A DNA stretch of 64,000 nucleotides, from the NCBI RefSeq assembly GCF_001039355.2, contig NW_019775983.1:52274-116273 (forward strand), read 5' to 3'. This DNA comes from Lingula anatina (lineage: Eukaryota; Brachiopoda; Lingulata; Lingulida; Lingulidae). Numbering within the stretch: the first letter of the stretch is position 1; the number at the start of each line of letters is the position of its first letter. Below the pieces are notes generated by a model. The model searched no databases, was not told where the DNA came from, and saw only the letters and a list, made by a program, of their open reading frames with translations. Below, piece by piece: positions 35,772-48,423 of this stretch. The position numbers were made by a program, and so were the translations under genes.

Positions 35772-37690
35772 AACTGTAATATATTTTTTTTATTTCACCA
35801 ATATGATTAATATTTCCTGTGAACCCAATTCCCAATTACAAATATCCGAGAAGAAATTATGTCCTAGGTCGCTATATAGAGGACATTCTAACAAGAAGTG
35901 CCTTTCGCACTCGAGTACTTCCCAATTACAATACTGACACATTTTCTAATCCCGAAACTTATTACTATGTCTACCTTTTTCTATTTCAAGTTGATGATTT
36001 GAACATCTAAATCGTGTTAAAACTGATATACAACTAGCTTTATCAAATACTGTAATGTATGGCTCACTAATGAGGTCATGCTTAAATAAGTTATACAACA
36101 TTGGTCAAAAAGGTTGTCCCACCCCAATTTCCATGTACTTTTATTTACAAATGATCACCTCACCTGGGATATTGTCCCATTCTTCTTAAACAAGTTAGGG
36201 GAGTTGGTCAACGTTTTTATTGGGTTGGTTCTCCTTTGCATTGCACACTCCAATTCATGTCACAGTTGATTAGTAAGTTTAATATCAGGGCTCAAAGTGT
36301 GCAGTCATGATAAAGCCTGGAGTTAACCCCAAAGTTAGTTCTTGAAGATGGAATGAGATATCAACTGAGAATGCTACGTTCAGAGATCCCACAGGCACCT
36401 GAACCTGGAAGGAAGTCGGTTTTGTTAGATCAGTCCGTATTTGGAGAACATTCCAAGCCCATGGTATTAGTACATTGTTCCTTTTGGAACAAAACGTAAC
36501 AGGGGCATTTTAATGTAACATTCTCAACAGAAATCTCACTCCATTTGCAAGAAGTGACTTCAGGGATGCTACTGGCTTCATTGTGACAAAGCACTTGCTC
36601 ACAGATCTCGTCTGGTAAGCAATTTGTTGCAGAAACACAGGGCTCTGAGGATGGGACAACCGTCTTTGAGCCCTGATATTAATCCTACTGAGCATCTGTG
36701 GCATGAATTGGAATGTGCATTGCAGAGGGGAACCAATTCCCAAATAATTTTGACCAATTTCGCCACGCTCTTTAGGATGAATGGGACAATATCCCACATA
36801 ACAGAATCGTTACCCGCGTTGAAGGCTAGTCGCGCCGTCTACAGGAGATAATTGCAGTACGTGGTAGACGCACACACAGTTAGGCACGCGACCTTTAACG
36901 AGCACACCCTAATGCTAATTGTGTGTGAATTTGATGACATTTGATGGCCTCTTTTTAATTCTTAAATTATTAAAATAGACATTTCTTTACATCTGTAGAA
37001 GTCACAGTGAAACAGTGGATTTGAGGGGGTACCTCTTATACATTTTACTAAATGGTACAAAATATGTATATTTTCACCACTATTTTGTATTTTTTAACCA
37101 CTAATCATGTTAGACACGGTATGTGTAATAAAAAACACTATTTCTAACAATTTGCAACTGTGAGGTGATCATTTGTAAATAAAAGTAGATGGAAATGGGG
37201 GTGGGACAACCTTTTTGACCAATGTTGTATACATCTAGTTTCATACAATAAGAAATTTCGTTACACCACGATTGGAAGTCATATCTATACTCTTTTGATG
37301 AAATTCCTCAACTCCTTGATTAATCCAGACTATTCCAAAACCATGCCAAAACCATAGAACAGTTTCTTTACTTGTATTGCCGAGCAATCCTTATCGTTTT
37401 GTACCATATTTTGCTGCCCCACGTAACACGCTTTAATAAACCTATTTTCAGGTGTTTTCATAAGCTTGGTCCAGTACTTAATAAATTTCACCAAGTGCAC
37501 AACCCTTACAGTGTTTCTTACAAATTTATCCCTTGCCGCTACGTCAGACACATTTGTCAGACACAAAATTTGCGGAATTTGTCTGTACAAATTTCCCATG
37601 TTGCTCAGGATGGAATGCCGATGCTTCTGTCCCATAGTTAAAATAGGACCTATCCTTGTATGAAAAACTTTAAGCCAGCAATTTTTCCAA
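35772..37690 (-). pseudogene. Degraded LINE C-terminal region, split by Tc1
   Basis: Parts 35772-36095 and 37228-37690 are the LINE piece seen at 2600-3240, including RVVHLVKFIKYWTKLMKTPE on the minus strand. The Tc1 element 36096-37227 sits between them. Confidence 0.5.
36096..37227 (+). mobile_element. Tc1-like transposon, rearranged
   Basis: Inverted ends of about 65 bp start CAACATTGGTCAAAAAGG and are flanked by TA on each side. The plus strand at 36624-36851 encodes the C-terminal part of a Tc1 transposase: SPDINPTEHLWHELE, then LQRGTNSQ and an ESLPALKASR tail. The Glu of HLWHELE is the usual position of the third DDE residue. The 5' half is missing or scrambled, so the 1132-bp copy is inactive. 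Confidence 0.8.
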
Positions 37691-38396
37691 ATTTACTCAC
37701 ATGGATTTTTCAGGACAAATAATGTCTTAAATACTTGTTCAACTAATTTCTTTTGTTCCTCATTTCAACCTCCTATGGGTGTAGATGACATACCCAGACC
37801 TGTAATTGTAATTGATCTGTTTGCACCCCTGATGAGGCTGCTAGGGGGTAATTATCGTTTAGCAGCTTCAGTAGGCGTGCCATACATCTAAGTCGCTTAA
37901 GCTAAAAGCAATTAAGCGAGAAACTCATCGGAGATGGATCGATCCTGTTAGATCCATCTAGGTGTGAAAACCCAGCCTTAAGCATATTTCATTTTTTGGA
38001 CTGCCAGTCAAATTTTTCATGGTCTGTTTGCTGCTCAGGTGGAATCGTGTGTGAAAAGATGAATTTATGAATAGTTGGTTACGACAAATTCGCAGCGAAT
38101 TTGCAGCAAATATTGCTGCAAACTTTACATTTTGCTAAGGGGAAGCACAAGTATAATTACAACCATGTTTTTGAATCGACAGCCTCGGAAAATAGATTCA
38201 ATTTAGAATAAGGCTTATTGTGCACAGTTATCAATTGAATGAGGGAAATGAAAAGTAAATTCATTACAATCTGCAAGAGTTATCGGTTGCCGCATTGAAT
38301 CAAATATCTCCTTTTTTTAACAATTTTACACTTGTGGTCGTATATTTTGCAAATATAAGCATATTCATGAATGAGGGAAATATTGTAATTTTCGAA

Positions 38397-38429
<33 letters not shown>

Positions 38430-38888
38430 AGGCCCTCTTGTGTGTGTGGAAGGCCCTCTTCTGATGTGAAGAAATATTTCATATATTCTGTTCAGTCGTA
38501 TTCATTTCGTATTCAGTCGTATTTCGTCATACCTTTTGCAAGTACAAGCAATATCATGGATGAAAGAAATACTGTAATGTCTGAGAGAGAAAGAGAGAGA
38601 GAGAGAATTGTGTGGGAAGGCCCGGTTCTAATGTTGAAGAAATACAATGTATTTCATATATTCAACTATACCAGTCGTATTCCATTTGATACTTACACAG
38701 CCCATCACTGCAAGTCCACATACCGTGAGTGATAAAATAATTCATGAAAATAAATTTGCACAGCCTTAGTTATTCATCTGCTAGGCTAGTTGTACTCCTT
38801 TCTTTTAAACTAAGGTTGTCACTTCTTTTCCATTGTTTTAAAACTATAATTTCCACCATCACTCAGTTGCTCTGGAATTGCTGAAGAC
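37691..38888. other. 3' flank of G4 with GA microsatellites
   Basis: Collinear with the 3' flanks of G1 and G2, with (GA)n at about 38396-38425 and 38583-38609. No gene seen. Confidence 0.6.
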
Positions 38889-39367
38889 TTAGCAATGTGG
38901 ATATATGCCCGATAATAGATTTTTGAAATCATTTTTGCAAACTTCTAAACGTGAACGCTTACATTTGCCGAGTGTCGAGATTGCTTGACGGAAAAGCAAC
39001 ACCTCACGATTGAAATCCGACCCTTGCAACATAAGAGTGTTTTGTAACTTTGTCAGGAAGTGGTTATATAACTGATAATCAGCTTTGCTCCATTGCCTAT
39101 GTTTCTTTTCAGTAATTTCGTCTTTCACATTTTTATATTCATATTCCCGTTTGTTAGTAACCACATATAAGACGTCGTCCATTCCCCAGCACAGCAAGCG
39201 GCGTAGTAGCACCAAGCTTTCATCAAACATTTCCAAGACGATTACAAAATCGAACTTCTTGTCCAAGAAATCAATGTACTCGGCAATGAATCTGTCGTTG
39301 TTCCTAAGATCATTTCTATCGTCTGGGAACCCAAACTCACAGTGAGTAAAAATATCCGAACTGACAT
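38889..39367 (-). pseudogene. Gal3ST-like G4: exon 2/exon 1 deletion chimera
   Basis: The last 150 codons of exon 2 (from EFGFPDDRND to GIYPHC, 38889-39338) are open and typical. At 39337-39339 they join the first nine codons of exon 1 (MSVRIFLLT, ATG at 39365-39367) through a shared TCA. Signal anchor, stem, intron and both PAPS-binding motifs are lost, and the exon 1 ATG is out of frame with the exon 2 remnant. The LLT of the stub matches G2/G5 exon 1. The region upstream holds a solo LTR. Confidence 0.85.
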
Positions 39368-39400
39368 GGCCAAGATCGACAGAAGTAGTACAAGTGCTAG

Positions 39401-39929
39401 TGTTGTAAAGCAAATTACTTACACTTTCACTAATTACAGATAGCAATTAAAGCGGAATCAAAAGAGTAAAAAGACAAAGAGTTATTGAGTGTAAGTTAAG
39501 TTTCTCCAAGAGTCAACAAGTGTAGAACATGTTTTTAGTGTCAGAAAAAGATGGAAAAGGTCAAAGTCAGTAACAGTTAATGTGATTGGTTAATTTCATA
39601 ACATATTTTAATTTTGATCATCTATTTATCACATGATAACTGAGTTTTGGATAAGGTCCAAGTATGAGTAATCCAAATAATATTTTAGATATCTTTAATT
39701 GAAACAAGTATCTAAGGGATTACCTAATGAGGAAATGTTGCATGGTGACTTGCAATATGCGAATGGAAAATATTTTGTAATCACGCAAAGACAATGGAAA
39801 AGAAAACAAGTAAGTGCGTGATCAGTACGGAGAAATTGATTATAAATATTTGTGAAGTTGTATGAAGAGAGAGTCGGTGAATAAACGTTCGAAAGCTCCA
39901 AACTGCTGTCGTCATTCCTCACTATAACA
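39401..39929. mobile_element. Probable solo LTR, 529 bp
   Basis: Begins TGTTGTAAAG and ends CTATAACA, flanked by CTAG on both sides (39397-39400, 39930-39933). TG...CA ends, a 4-bp duplication, a GAATAAACG signal near 39880 and absence from sister promoters fit an LTR. No internal retroviral-type coding region is present. About 90 bases of normal promoter, including the TATA box, are also missing here. Confidence 0.6.
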
Positions 39930-39933
39930 CTAG

Positions 39934-40500
39934 CAAGGCTAATAAATATACTATCTCCTTTATGTAGTCTTTATAATGCCGTGGTGTGCTGTGCTGTGCC
40001 ACTTTTTCCAACACGGGTATTCAATTATATATCAATCTCAATGCGGGTGTTTTATATGGCATAATAAAATGACAGCGCTCTCTACAAGAAAAAGCAGTAG
40101 ATATTTACTGCAATCACTGTAACCATGTCTCAAATCTGCTCCGATTAAAGGTGTGGATGAGATGTATGTTTACTCCCCAGAGGTAGCATTCTACTGTTAC
40201 CATACTTCAAAAAAGTTCACCAGAATTGTTATCTGGCAGACAGGATGTGGACGATGTTCTTCATGCCCTCACTTGTCATTTCACGTTGTAAACGGTGAAT
40301 GTGGTCTCACCAGAATATATAAAATGGCACCATTGCTGAAGTAAGCTCCATGGCATGGCTCTTGCAGCCCATTTAACTTTTTTTCGTATGTTTACCAAGA
40401 TGATGAGCGGTTTCTACCTGGCAAACCGTGGTGTGAATATCTGAAGCAAGGAACCTTCTTTGGACAGACCTTCAAACTGCAAATTGTTCAATTAGAGCAA
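39934..40500. other. Upstream flank of G4 with MITE remnant
   Basis: Matches the upstream flanks of G2 and G5, including the GCAGTAGATATTTACTGC MITE remnant near 40095. No gene. Confidence 0.5.
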
Positions 40501-41376
40501 AGCTAAGTCGCTCCACGGTTCAAATTCTCTAAGTCTTGACAGCATAAAAGCACGCATGCCGTCTCTGACAATGGTCGTTTTTTGGCCACTTTGGAGTGAC
40601 TAATGGGCATCGACAGTGACCCCATTTTTCTGCAACCAAACTCACAATAACTTGCTGCTATCTGGGGGACACCCACACCCTCCTCCCACAGAGAAACTAT
40701 TTCTTTTCTTTGTTCATTTGTGAGATCCCGTACCCTTGCCATGGAAGCACCTTGACAGTCATGAGGGGGTTACACAAACTATAATGCACATGGTTCAAAA
40801 TTCACCACGACAGCAATTAATTATAACATTTTACCATAAACTCTGCAAACAGCAAATAACTGTTAAGGCCAGTAATAATATGTATAAATTTCACCAAGTG
40901 CACAACCCTTACAGTGTTTCTTACAAGTTTATCCCTTGCCGCTACGTCAGACACATTTTTCGCAATTGCAATCAAAATTTGCGGAATTTAGTCTGTACAA
41001 TTTTTCCATGTTGCCCAGGATGGAAAGCCGATGCTTTTGCCCCATATTTAAAATAGGAACTATCCTTGTATGAAAAATTTTAGCCAGCAATTTCCCAAAT
41101 TTACTCACATGTATTTTTTAGGACAAATAATGCCTTGAATACTTGTTCAGCTAATTTCTTTTGTTCCTCATTCCAAACCCCCTATAGTTGTAGATGACAT
41201 ACCCAGACCTGTAATTGTAATTGATCTGTTTGCACCCCTGATGAGGCTGCTAGGGGGTAATTATCGTTTAGCAGCTTCAATAGTTGTGCCATACATCTAA
41301 GCCTGTACCAGTCGTATTCCATTTGATACTTACGGTGAATTTCACAGCTTTGGCCAGCGCCCGTCACTGCAAGTCC
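40500..41376. repeat. Tandem duplicate (left), ended by N
   Basis: Nearly identical to 41926-42802 at an offset of 1426. The copy ends at the N at 41377. It contains a Tc1 fragment and, from about 40884, a piece of the LINE C-terminal region. One visible coding difference (Lys versus Asn) separates the copies. Confidence 0.75.
40503..40742 (-). pseudogene. Tc1-like HTH fragment
   Basis: LTNEQRKEIVSLWEEGVGVP followed by QIAASY and then frameshifted sequence. The duplicate is at 41929-42168. Confidence 0.6.
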
Positions 41377-41925
41377 NTTAATATAATATCTCCTTTATGC
41401 AGTCTTTATAATGTCGTGCCGTGCTGTGCTGTGACACTTTTTCCAACATGGGTATTCAATTATACATCAATCTCAATGCGGGTGTTTTATATGGCATGAT
41501 AAATTGACAGTGCTCTCCACAAGAAAAAGCAGTAGATATTTACTGCAATCACTGTAACCATGTCTCAAATCTGCTCCGATTTCATTTGTGGATTAGATGT
41601 ATGTTTACTCCCCAGAGGTAGCATTCTGCTGTTACCATACAATTCAGCAGAATTGTTATCTGACAGACAGGATGTGGACGATGTTCTTCATGCCCTCACT
41701 TGTCATTTCATGTTGTAAACGGTGAATGTGGTCTCGCCAGAATATATAAAATGGCACCAGTGCTGAAGTAAGCTCCATGGCATGGCTCTTGCAGCCCATT
41801 TAACTTTTTTTCGTATGTTTACCAAGGTGATGAGTGGTTTCTACTTGGCAACCGTGGTGTGAATTTCTGAAGCAAGGAACCTTCTTTGGACAGACCTTCA
41901 AACTGCAAATTGTTCAATTACAGCA

Positions 41926-42802
41926 AAGCTAAGTCGCTCCACGGTTCAAATTCTCTAAGTCTTGACAGCATAAAAGCACGCATGCCGTCTCTGACAATGG
42001 TCGTTTTTTGGCCACTTTGGAGTGACTAATGGGCATCGACAGTGACCCCATTTTTCTGCAACCAAACTCACAATAACTTGCTGCTATCTGGGGGACACCC
42101 ACACCCTCCTCCCACAGAGAAACTATTTCTTTTCTTTGTTCATTTGTGAGATCCCGTACCCTTGCCATGGAAGCACCTTGACAGTCATGAGGGGGTTACA
42201 CAAACTATAATGCACATGGTTCAAAATTCACCACGACAGCAATTAATTATAACATTTTACCATAAACTCTGCAAACAGCAAATAACTGTTAAGGCCAGTA
42301 ATAATATGTATAAATTTCACCAAGTGCACAACCCTTACAGTGTTTCTTACAAGTTTATCCCTTGCCGCTACGTCAGACACATTTTTCGCAATTGCAATCA
42401 AAATTTGCGGAATTTAGTCTGTACAATTTTTCCATGTTGCCCAGGATGGAATGCCGATGCTTTTGCCCCATATTTAAAATAGGAACTATCCTTGTATGAA
42501 AAATTTTAGCCAGCAATTTCCCAAATTTACTCACATGTATTTTTTAGGACAAATAATGCCTTGAATACTTGTTCAGCTAATTTCTTTTGTTCCTCATTCC
42601 AAACCCCCTATAGTTGTAGATGACATACCCAGACCTGTAATTGTAATTGATCTGTTTGCACCCCTGATGAGGCTGCTAGGGGGTAATTATCGTTTAGCAG
42701 CTTCAATAGTTGTGCCATACATCTAAGCCTGTACCAGTCGTATTCCATTTGATACTTACGGTGAATTTCACAGCTTTGGCCAGCGCCCGTCACTGCAAGT
42801 CC
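41926..42802. repeat. Tandem duplicate (right)
   Basis: Second copy of 40500-41376. The stretch before it (41378-41925) matches the G5 upstream region at about 45365-45930, so this block looks like a mosaic of two units or haplotypes. Confidence 0.7.
41929..42168 (-). pseudogene. Tc1-like HTH fragment (duplicate)
   Basis: Translation identical to 40503-40742. Confidence 0.55.
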
Positions 42803-42973
42803 ACATACCGTGAGTGATAAAATAATTCATGAAAATAAATTTGCACATCTTTAATTATTCATTTGCTAGGCTAGTTGTACTCCTTTCTTTTAAACTAAGG
42901 TTGTCACTTCTTTTCCATTATTTTAAAACTATAATTTCCACCATCATTCAGTTGCTCTGGAATTGCTGAAGAC

Positions 42974-45237
42974 TTAGCAATGTGGATATATGCCCGATAA
43001 TAGATTTTTGAAATCATTTTTGCAAACTTCTAAACGTGAACGCTTACATTTGCCGAGTGCCGAGATTGCTTGACGGAAAAGCAACACCTCACGATTGAAA
43101 TCCGACCCTTGCAACATAAGAGTGTTTTGTAACTTTGTCAGGAAGTGGTTATATAACTGATAATCAGCTTTGCTCCATTGCCTATGTTTCTTTACAGTAA
43201 TTACGTCTTTCACATTTTTATATTCGTATTCCTGTTTGTTAGTAACAACATATAAGACGTCGTCCATGCCCCAGCACAGCAAGCGGCGTAGTAGCACCAA
43301 GCTTTCATCCAACATTTCCAAGACGATTACAAAATCGAACTTCTTGTCCAAGAAATCAATGTACTCGGCAATGAATCTGTCGTTGTTCCTAAGATCATTT
43401 CTATCGTCTGGGAACCCAAACGCATACATCATGGCGTTTCTCAAGAAGCCTACACGGGTTGTGACATAGGCGTCGGTCCAATACTTGTATGGATTTTCCA
43501 TAAATTTTACGACCGGGTTCGTGGTGTTTGTTAAATTGAATTTACTTGAAATACGAAAAAAATTGAACGCGCTTTTAAACTGAGAAAATGGTTCGCGAAC
43601 TATACCAATATAAAACGTATCATTCGGCATCATGGTTTCTATTACTCTTGAGTCAAAAATCATGTGATTGAAAATTATATCATAGGTTACATTCGGGTTA
43701 TAGTTGGCGTCGTTAACGGTTATTTTCCTACGGGTCATATTGAACATAGATTTCCATGGGTAAAACATGTTGTTTTTCTTCGGAGAAAGACGTTTTAACT
43801 TATATTTAAGAGTAGCCTGTTCTAAAATTTTCCTCATTGTAGTTGAGCCGCATTTGTGCACTTTTAGAAACATGATGTGTCGGGTTGGCTGGCATTGTCC
43901 CTTTGGTAGGCATTTTATGGGAGGTACGTTGTAGGCAGACTGCAACAATGAATCTTGAATGTTCCTATTTATCCCTGAAAGGAAAAAAAATAAATAGATA
44001 AATAAATAAATAAATAAACTATTGTGCGTTACTGAATACTTCAAGTCACATATCAAAATTATATTTATACTCCGACTTCACGGTTTGTATTAATTATTAT
44101 TAAATAAATAAATAACTGAAAAAATTAAAATAAATAAATAGTTGAAAAATAAAGAAATGTATATCACTTAGTTGTATTTATACGTCGACTATACACACGA
44201 ACTGATCAAGGATTATTTTAAGGGCCGCGGATGCAAAGTCGACCCCCCCCCCCCCCACTTGGCGTGGGGTTCGGGACCAGAAATTTTTTGGTATTTTAGA
44301 GGGCGAACGGTGCCAATAGGTAGGGTTTAGAACTATGATTTAGCTAGTTCAACTTCTAATTTCAAGCTGGCTCCAAACGACATTTTCTCATCCAGAATGG
44401 AGTCTCAATTTGATATTCAACAGACGTAAAGTACGCCACCAGGTTGGTGCAAAAAACGAGGCATAAATATCATACGGCTTATATCTTTCCCTGAAACTGA
44501 CAGGTAACTATGTATACTCCAAAGGTACACAACATGAATACCAGAATAGATTAAATCAATCAAACTACATAATTTTCGCTCTTTGAATGATTTTTTTCGT
44601 AATCATTACAGTCAAAACTTCAATGTTTTTTACACTTGTGACATATGTACAACACAGCGCACGACACATTTATAAGGTGCACTGCTACATAAGTAAGATC
44701 GGGTGGAGTTTTAACGAAATTAACGATTTTCCAACGCTACAAAATACATGTGTCTTCTGAAGACTTCAGATAAGTTTGACATTCACTAGGGTTATCAATG
44801 AAATATCAAAACTGATTAGATTTTTAAATAATAAAACTGGGTACAGCTTTGGATTAATACCTTTTGTAAAGTGTATTGCTCCATAAGTAAAATTGGCTTT
44901 GACGAAAGTAAATGAAATAAACGTTTTTCCAACGCTACAAAATACATGTCTTCAGATAGGTTTGACATTCACCAGTGTCATCAATGGAATATCAAAAGTG
45001 ATTAGATTCAATCACGTTTGATATGATAACAGTCAAAATAAGACTGGCAGTTTAATTTAAAAATGAATGCACGAGCCAAGAAAATTGAATCGCCTTACCC
45101 ATAAAGTCACTTTGAAGTGGAGGTGGTGGCAATGGATTAGAAGGCAATGTATGGATTCTCAAAAGACGTGGAAACAAATATACAGCTGAACATAGGAAGC
45201 AAAACATCACAGTGAGTAAAAATATCCGCACTGACAT
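42974..45237 (-). CDS. Galactose-3-O-sulfotransferase-like, G5 (2 exons)
   Basis: Exon 1 is 45099-45237 and exon 2 is 42974-43974, with 379 codons plus stop and a short 1124-bp intron. Exon 1 is the same as in G2 (MSVRIFLLTVMFCFLC, SDFMG). The catalytic domain has LKVHKCGSTT, IVREPFSQFKS and EMLDESLVLLRRLLCW. The intron lost much of the MITE and its right flank compared with G2. The family role is PAPS-dependent sulfation of galactose in the Golgi, and specificity is unknown. All key motifs are intact, so it is likely functional. Confidence 0.88.
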
Positions 45238-45307
45238 GGCCAGGATCGACAGAAGTAGTACAAGTGCATTTGATCACACAAATTGCAGCCTTCAAGTCCA
45301 GAGCCAG

Positions 45308-45317
45308 CCTTTATAAA
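45308..45317 (-). promoter_or_regulatory. TATA box of G5
   Basis: TTTATAAAGG about 75 bases upstream of the G5 ATG. Confidence 0.6.
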
Positions 45318-45943
45318 CCCATTAGAATCCTGTTTTAACGTATCTGTACAGCAATGGCAAGGCTAATTAATATAATATCTCCTTTATGCAGTCTTTATAA
45401 TGTCGTGCCGTGCTGTGCTGTGACACTTTTTCCAACATGGGTATTCAATTATACATCAATCTCAATGCGGGTGTTTTATATGGCATGATAAATTGACAGT
45501 GCTCTCCACAAGAAAAAGCAGTAGATATTTACTGCAATCACTGTAACCATGTCTCAAATCTGCTCCGATTTCATTTGTGGATTAGATGTATGTTTACTCC
45601 CCAGAGGTAGCATTCTGCTGTTACCATACAATTCAGCAGAATTGTTATCTGACAGACAGGATGTGGACGATGTTCTTCATGCCCTCACTTGTCATTTCAC
45701 GTTGTAAACGGTGAATGTGGTCTCGCCAGAATATATAAAATGGCACCAGTGCTGAAGTAAGCTCCATGGCATGGCTCTTGCAGCCCATTTAACTTTTTTT
45801 CGTATGTTTACCAAGGTGATGAGCGGTTTCTACCTGGAAACCGTGGTGTGAATTTCTGAAGCAAGGAACCTTCTTTGGACAGACCTTCAAACTGCAAATT
45901 GTTCAATTACAGCAAATCTAAGTCGCTCCACGGTTCAAATTCT

Positions 45944-46156
45944 CTAAGTCTTGACAGCATAAAAGCACACATGCCGTCTCTGGCAATAGTCGTTTTCGGC
46001 CACTTTGGAGTGACTAATGGGCATTGACGGTGACCCCATTTTTCTGCAACCAAACTCACAATAACTTGCTGCTATCTGGGGGACACCCACACCCTCCTCC
46101 CACAGAGAAACTATTTCTTTTCTTTGTTCATTTGTGAGATCCCGTACCCTTGCCAT
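45944..46156 (-). pseudogene. Tc1-like HTH fragment
   Basis: LTNEQRKEIVSLWEEGVGVP then QIAASY and a frameshift, as in the other units. Confidence 0.6.
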
Positions 46157-46366
46157 GGAAGCACCTTGACAGTCAGGAGGGGGTTACACAATCTATAATG
46201 CACATGGTTCAAAATTTACCACGACAGCAATTAATTATAACATTTTACCATAAACTCTGCAAACAGCAAATAACATTTATGGCCAGTAATAGGGTAAACT
46301 ACGCTTAAAATCATGTTTTTGAGTTCTTTGTGTGTTTATATTTATCAAAAAAGTATCTTATGTTGG

Positions 46367-46650
46367 CCCGCAAGAAAACGCAGTAGATACTCCAGCGCAG
46401 TAGACTACTGCAATCATACTGCAAACATGCTTCAAATCTGCTTCGAGTAGGGAGCTAATTAGCATATTTGAAACATGCTTCTATCATGCTGCTAATCTAC
46501 TGCATTAATGCTCCTCCTCTGTACAACCCTATGTAAATTTTGAAGTAGAATTGCAGTAGGCTATGCTGCATTTCTACTGCAAATATGCTCCACACCACTA
46601 CTGCGTTAATGCTTCTTTGCTACTTCGATACTACTGCATTTTCGTGCGGG
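46367..46650. mobile_element. MITE with CCCGCAAGAAAACGCAGTAG ends, copy 2
   Basis: Same terminal repeats and interior as 13328-13647, in the same orientation and with about 36 fewer bases. It interrupts a segment absent from unit C. Confidence 0.75.
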
Positions 46651-46883
46651 GGATGTAATAAGGTTTTTTTCAATTTACACCGCAAAATGTGCCTTTTGAT
46701 GAGTTTTTTTCAACCGCCACGCGCCCCAGTCAGGCTGACACCTAAGCTACGCCTCTGTTGCTAAGGGCCGTTGCCATGAGGGGGCGGAGCATAGTTAACG
46801 AGTTATAAGCCGATTACGTGTGCGGTAATACATGTAGGTCATAAGTCTTACATCAGCTAAGCAGTGAAGAAGTCGAGTACGCT

Positions 46884-47036
46884 ATGGGGAAGAGAAAAGT
46901 TCTTGTTTTAATTCCATTTCCAGAGGGAAAAAAGAAAAATTTGAAAGAGAGTATGCGCGGCGGTTGGGGAAAACCGGCATTTGTTCAGTCGGATGGTACG
47001 TGGTACCTCAACACATCAGACTTATTCATAAAATAA
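46884..47036 (+). CDS. Conserved 50-codon ORF, diverged copy
   Basis: Same frame and length as 21589-21741 with substitutions at about seven residues and no indel. A GC-richer stretch with GGGGCGG and GTTGCCATGAG lies 60-110 bases upstream and could be a promoter. The possible donor GATG|GTACGT is kept. Function unknown. Confidence 0.35.
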   Translation: MGKRKVLVLIPFPEGKKKNLKESMRGGWGKPAFVQSDGTWYLNTSDLFIK

Positions 47037-47179
47037 TAACTTCATGTTGGCCTAATGTACGATGAGTGATCTTGTATTAGACGGAATCCACAGTAAAATG
47101 CCGACGCAACTTTTACTTGCTTCAAAAGATATGAGTAGATAGTTTTTTTACAATCAACGTTCGTGGTTTCAAAACTCAC

Positions 47180-47274
47180 CCACTCTCTGTCATTTTATTC
47201 AAAAGCCTTCTCTCAGCCTCTTTTACCGCTGATTCTTGTGCCGCTGAGCGTCTCCCCTTTATCTTAGCTGGCAT
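47180..47274 (-). CDS. Candidate first exon, MPAKIKGRR...
   Basis: The minus-strand ORF MPAKIKGRRSAAQES...KEAERRLLNKMTESG ends at a good donor, AGTGG|GTGAGT. It is basic and Ala/Glu-rich. In unit C (about 21890-21960) the same exon has lost its end and donor through a deletion. It faces the 50-codon ORF. No family recognised. Confidence 0.25.
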
Positions 47275-48423
47275 TTTGAGAGATACCGCTGTAAAGTAAT
47301 CACTGTATTTTCTGTTGATCTGACAATCACCAAGTGCCGTGCAAAACAATCCTGCAGCGTTACCTGTCAAAAACTCGTATTAACACAAGTGACGGCCGCT
47401 TGCTCTCGACAGAGTTTCATCTGATCACTCTCCAAGGTAAAATTACTCGATTGCCGAAGAAGACACATTGAAACGTTCAAATGCAACTTTACACCTTTTA
47501 ATTGCGGTTAAACGCAATCGCCTTTGTTAGCGCTTCCTTCTACATATCATTGACTCCCTACTGGGCATCACTAGACTAGGGCCCTCTCCAGAGCTGTCAG
47601 TTAAAATGGCGGCACGCTTACAAGTCTAACGCGTGATCGGAAATAATAACAAAAGCACGATTTTCTGCCATTTCAAAGCACCCAAACAAAATATTTTTAG
47701 ATGACAATGAGCAATGGTTCCATCTGATCGTATTACCGATAGCAGGTAAATTTGCCAGCTAAGCATTTGACTAATAAGCTCTGTTAAGCAACCTGTGAAC
47801 GTTTTGGCTGTTTTAACAGTTTTCTAGATTGACGAGATAAGTGAATCGCTTTTATGTATATCTCACTATCCGAGCAACCGATCGTTACGAAAGTTGCACT
47901 AATTGTTGTTGAAGATGTGGACTACAACCTGATGTCAGAGGTTTTAGAGGAAATTGTTTGTTTAAAAGTTATCGAATTTTGAATTGAATAACCAATTGAA
48001 ATATTGGGTAGTTTAACGTAAAAGACTATAAAATCAAAAGTAAATAGTTTAAGACAATTCCCTGGAACCCGATTGAAATGCTTTTACCCGGCTTTATGAG
48101 GCCGTTTGAATCACTTGAATAGCTATCTTGGTTATAAAGAAAATCCCAAATCAGACAACGGTATTTTTCGCCCCAAATTGGCGCTATAGCGTCATCCGTT
48201 GGAGACTGCAGAAAATCTCTGTCTATAATTGGCCTTTTGGGAAGTATGTTTAATTAAAATAAAATAAAATAAAACTTATAAGCCCAGGCCATTGTTACTA
48301 TGCCTTTGGTCGTTTTACTGTTAGTGGCCTTAAAGTGTCTTAAAGTGGCTGGCAAAGAAACAAAAGACTTTAAGACATGTTGGTGTGTATGTTGTGCGAA
48401 GAACAGAGATAACATGTGCCCCA
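47275..48423. other. Unit block shared with 21960-24730
   Basis: Diverged a few percent from the unit C copy. Contains AAAATGGCGGC near 47604 (YY1-type site). No persistent ORF. Confidence 0.45.
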
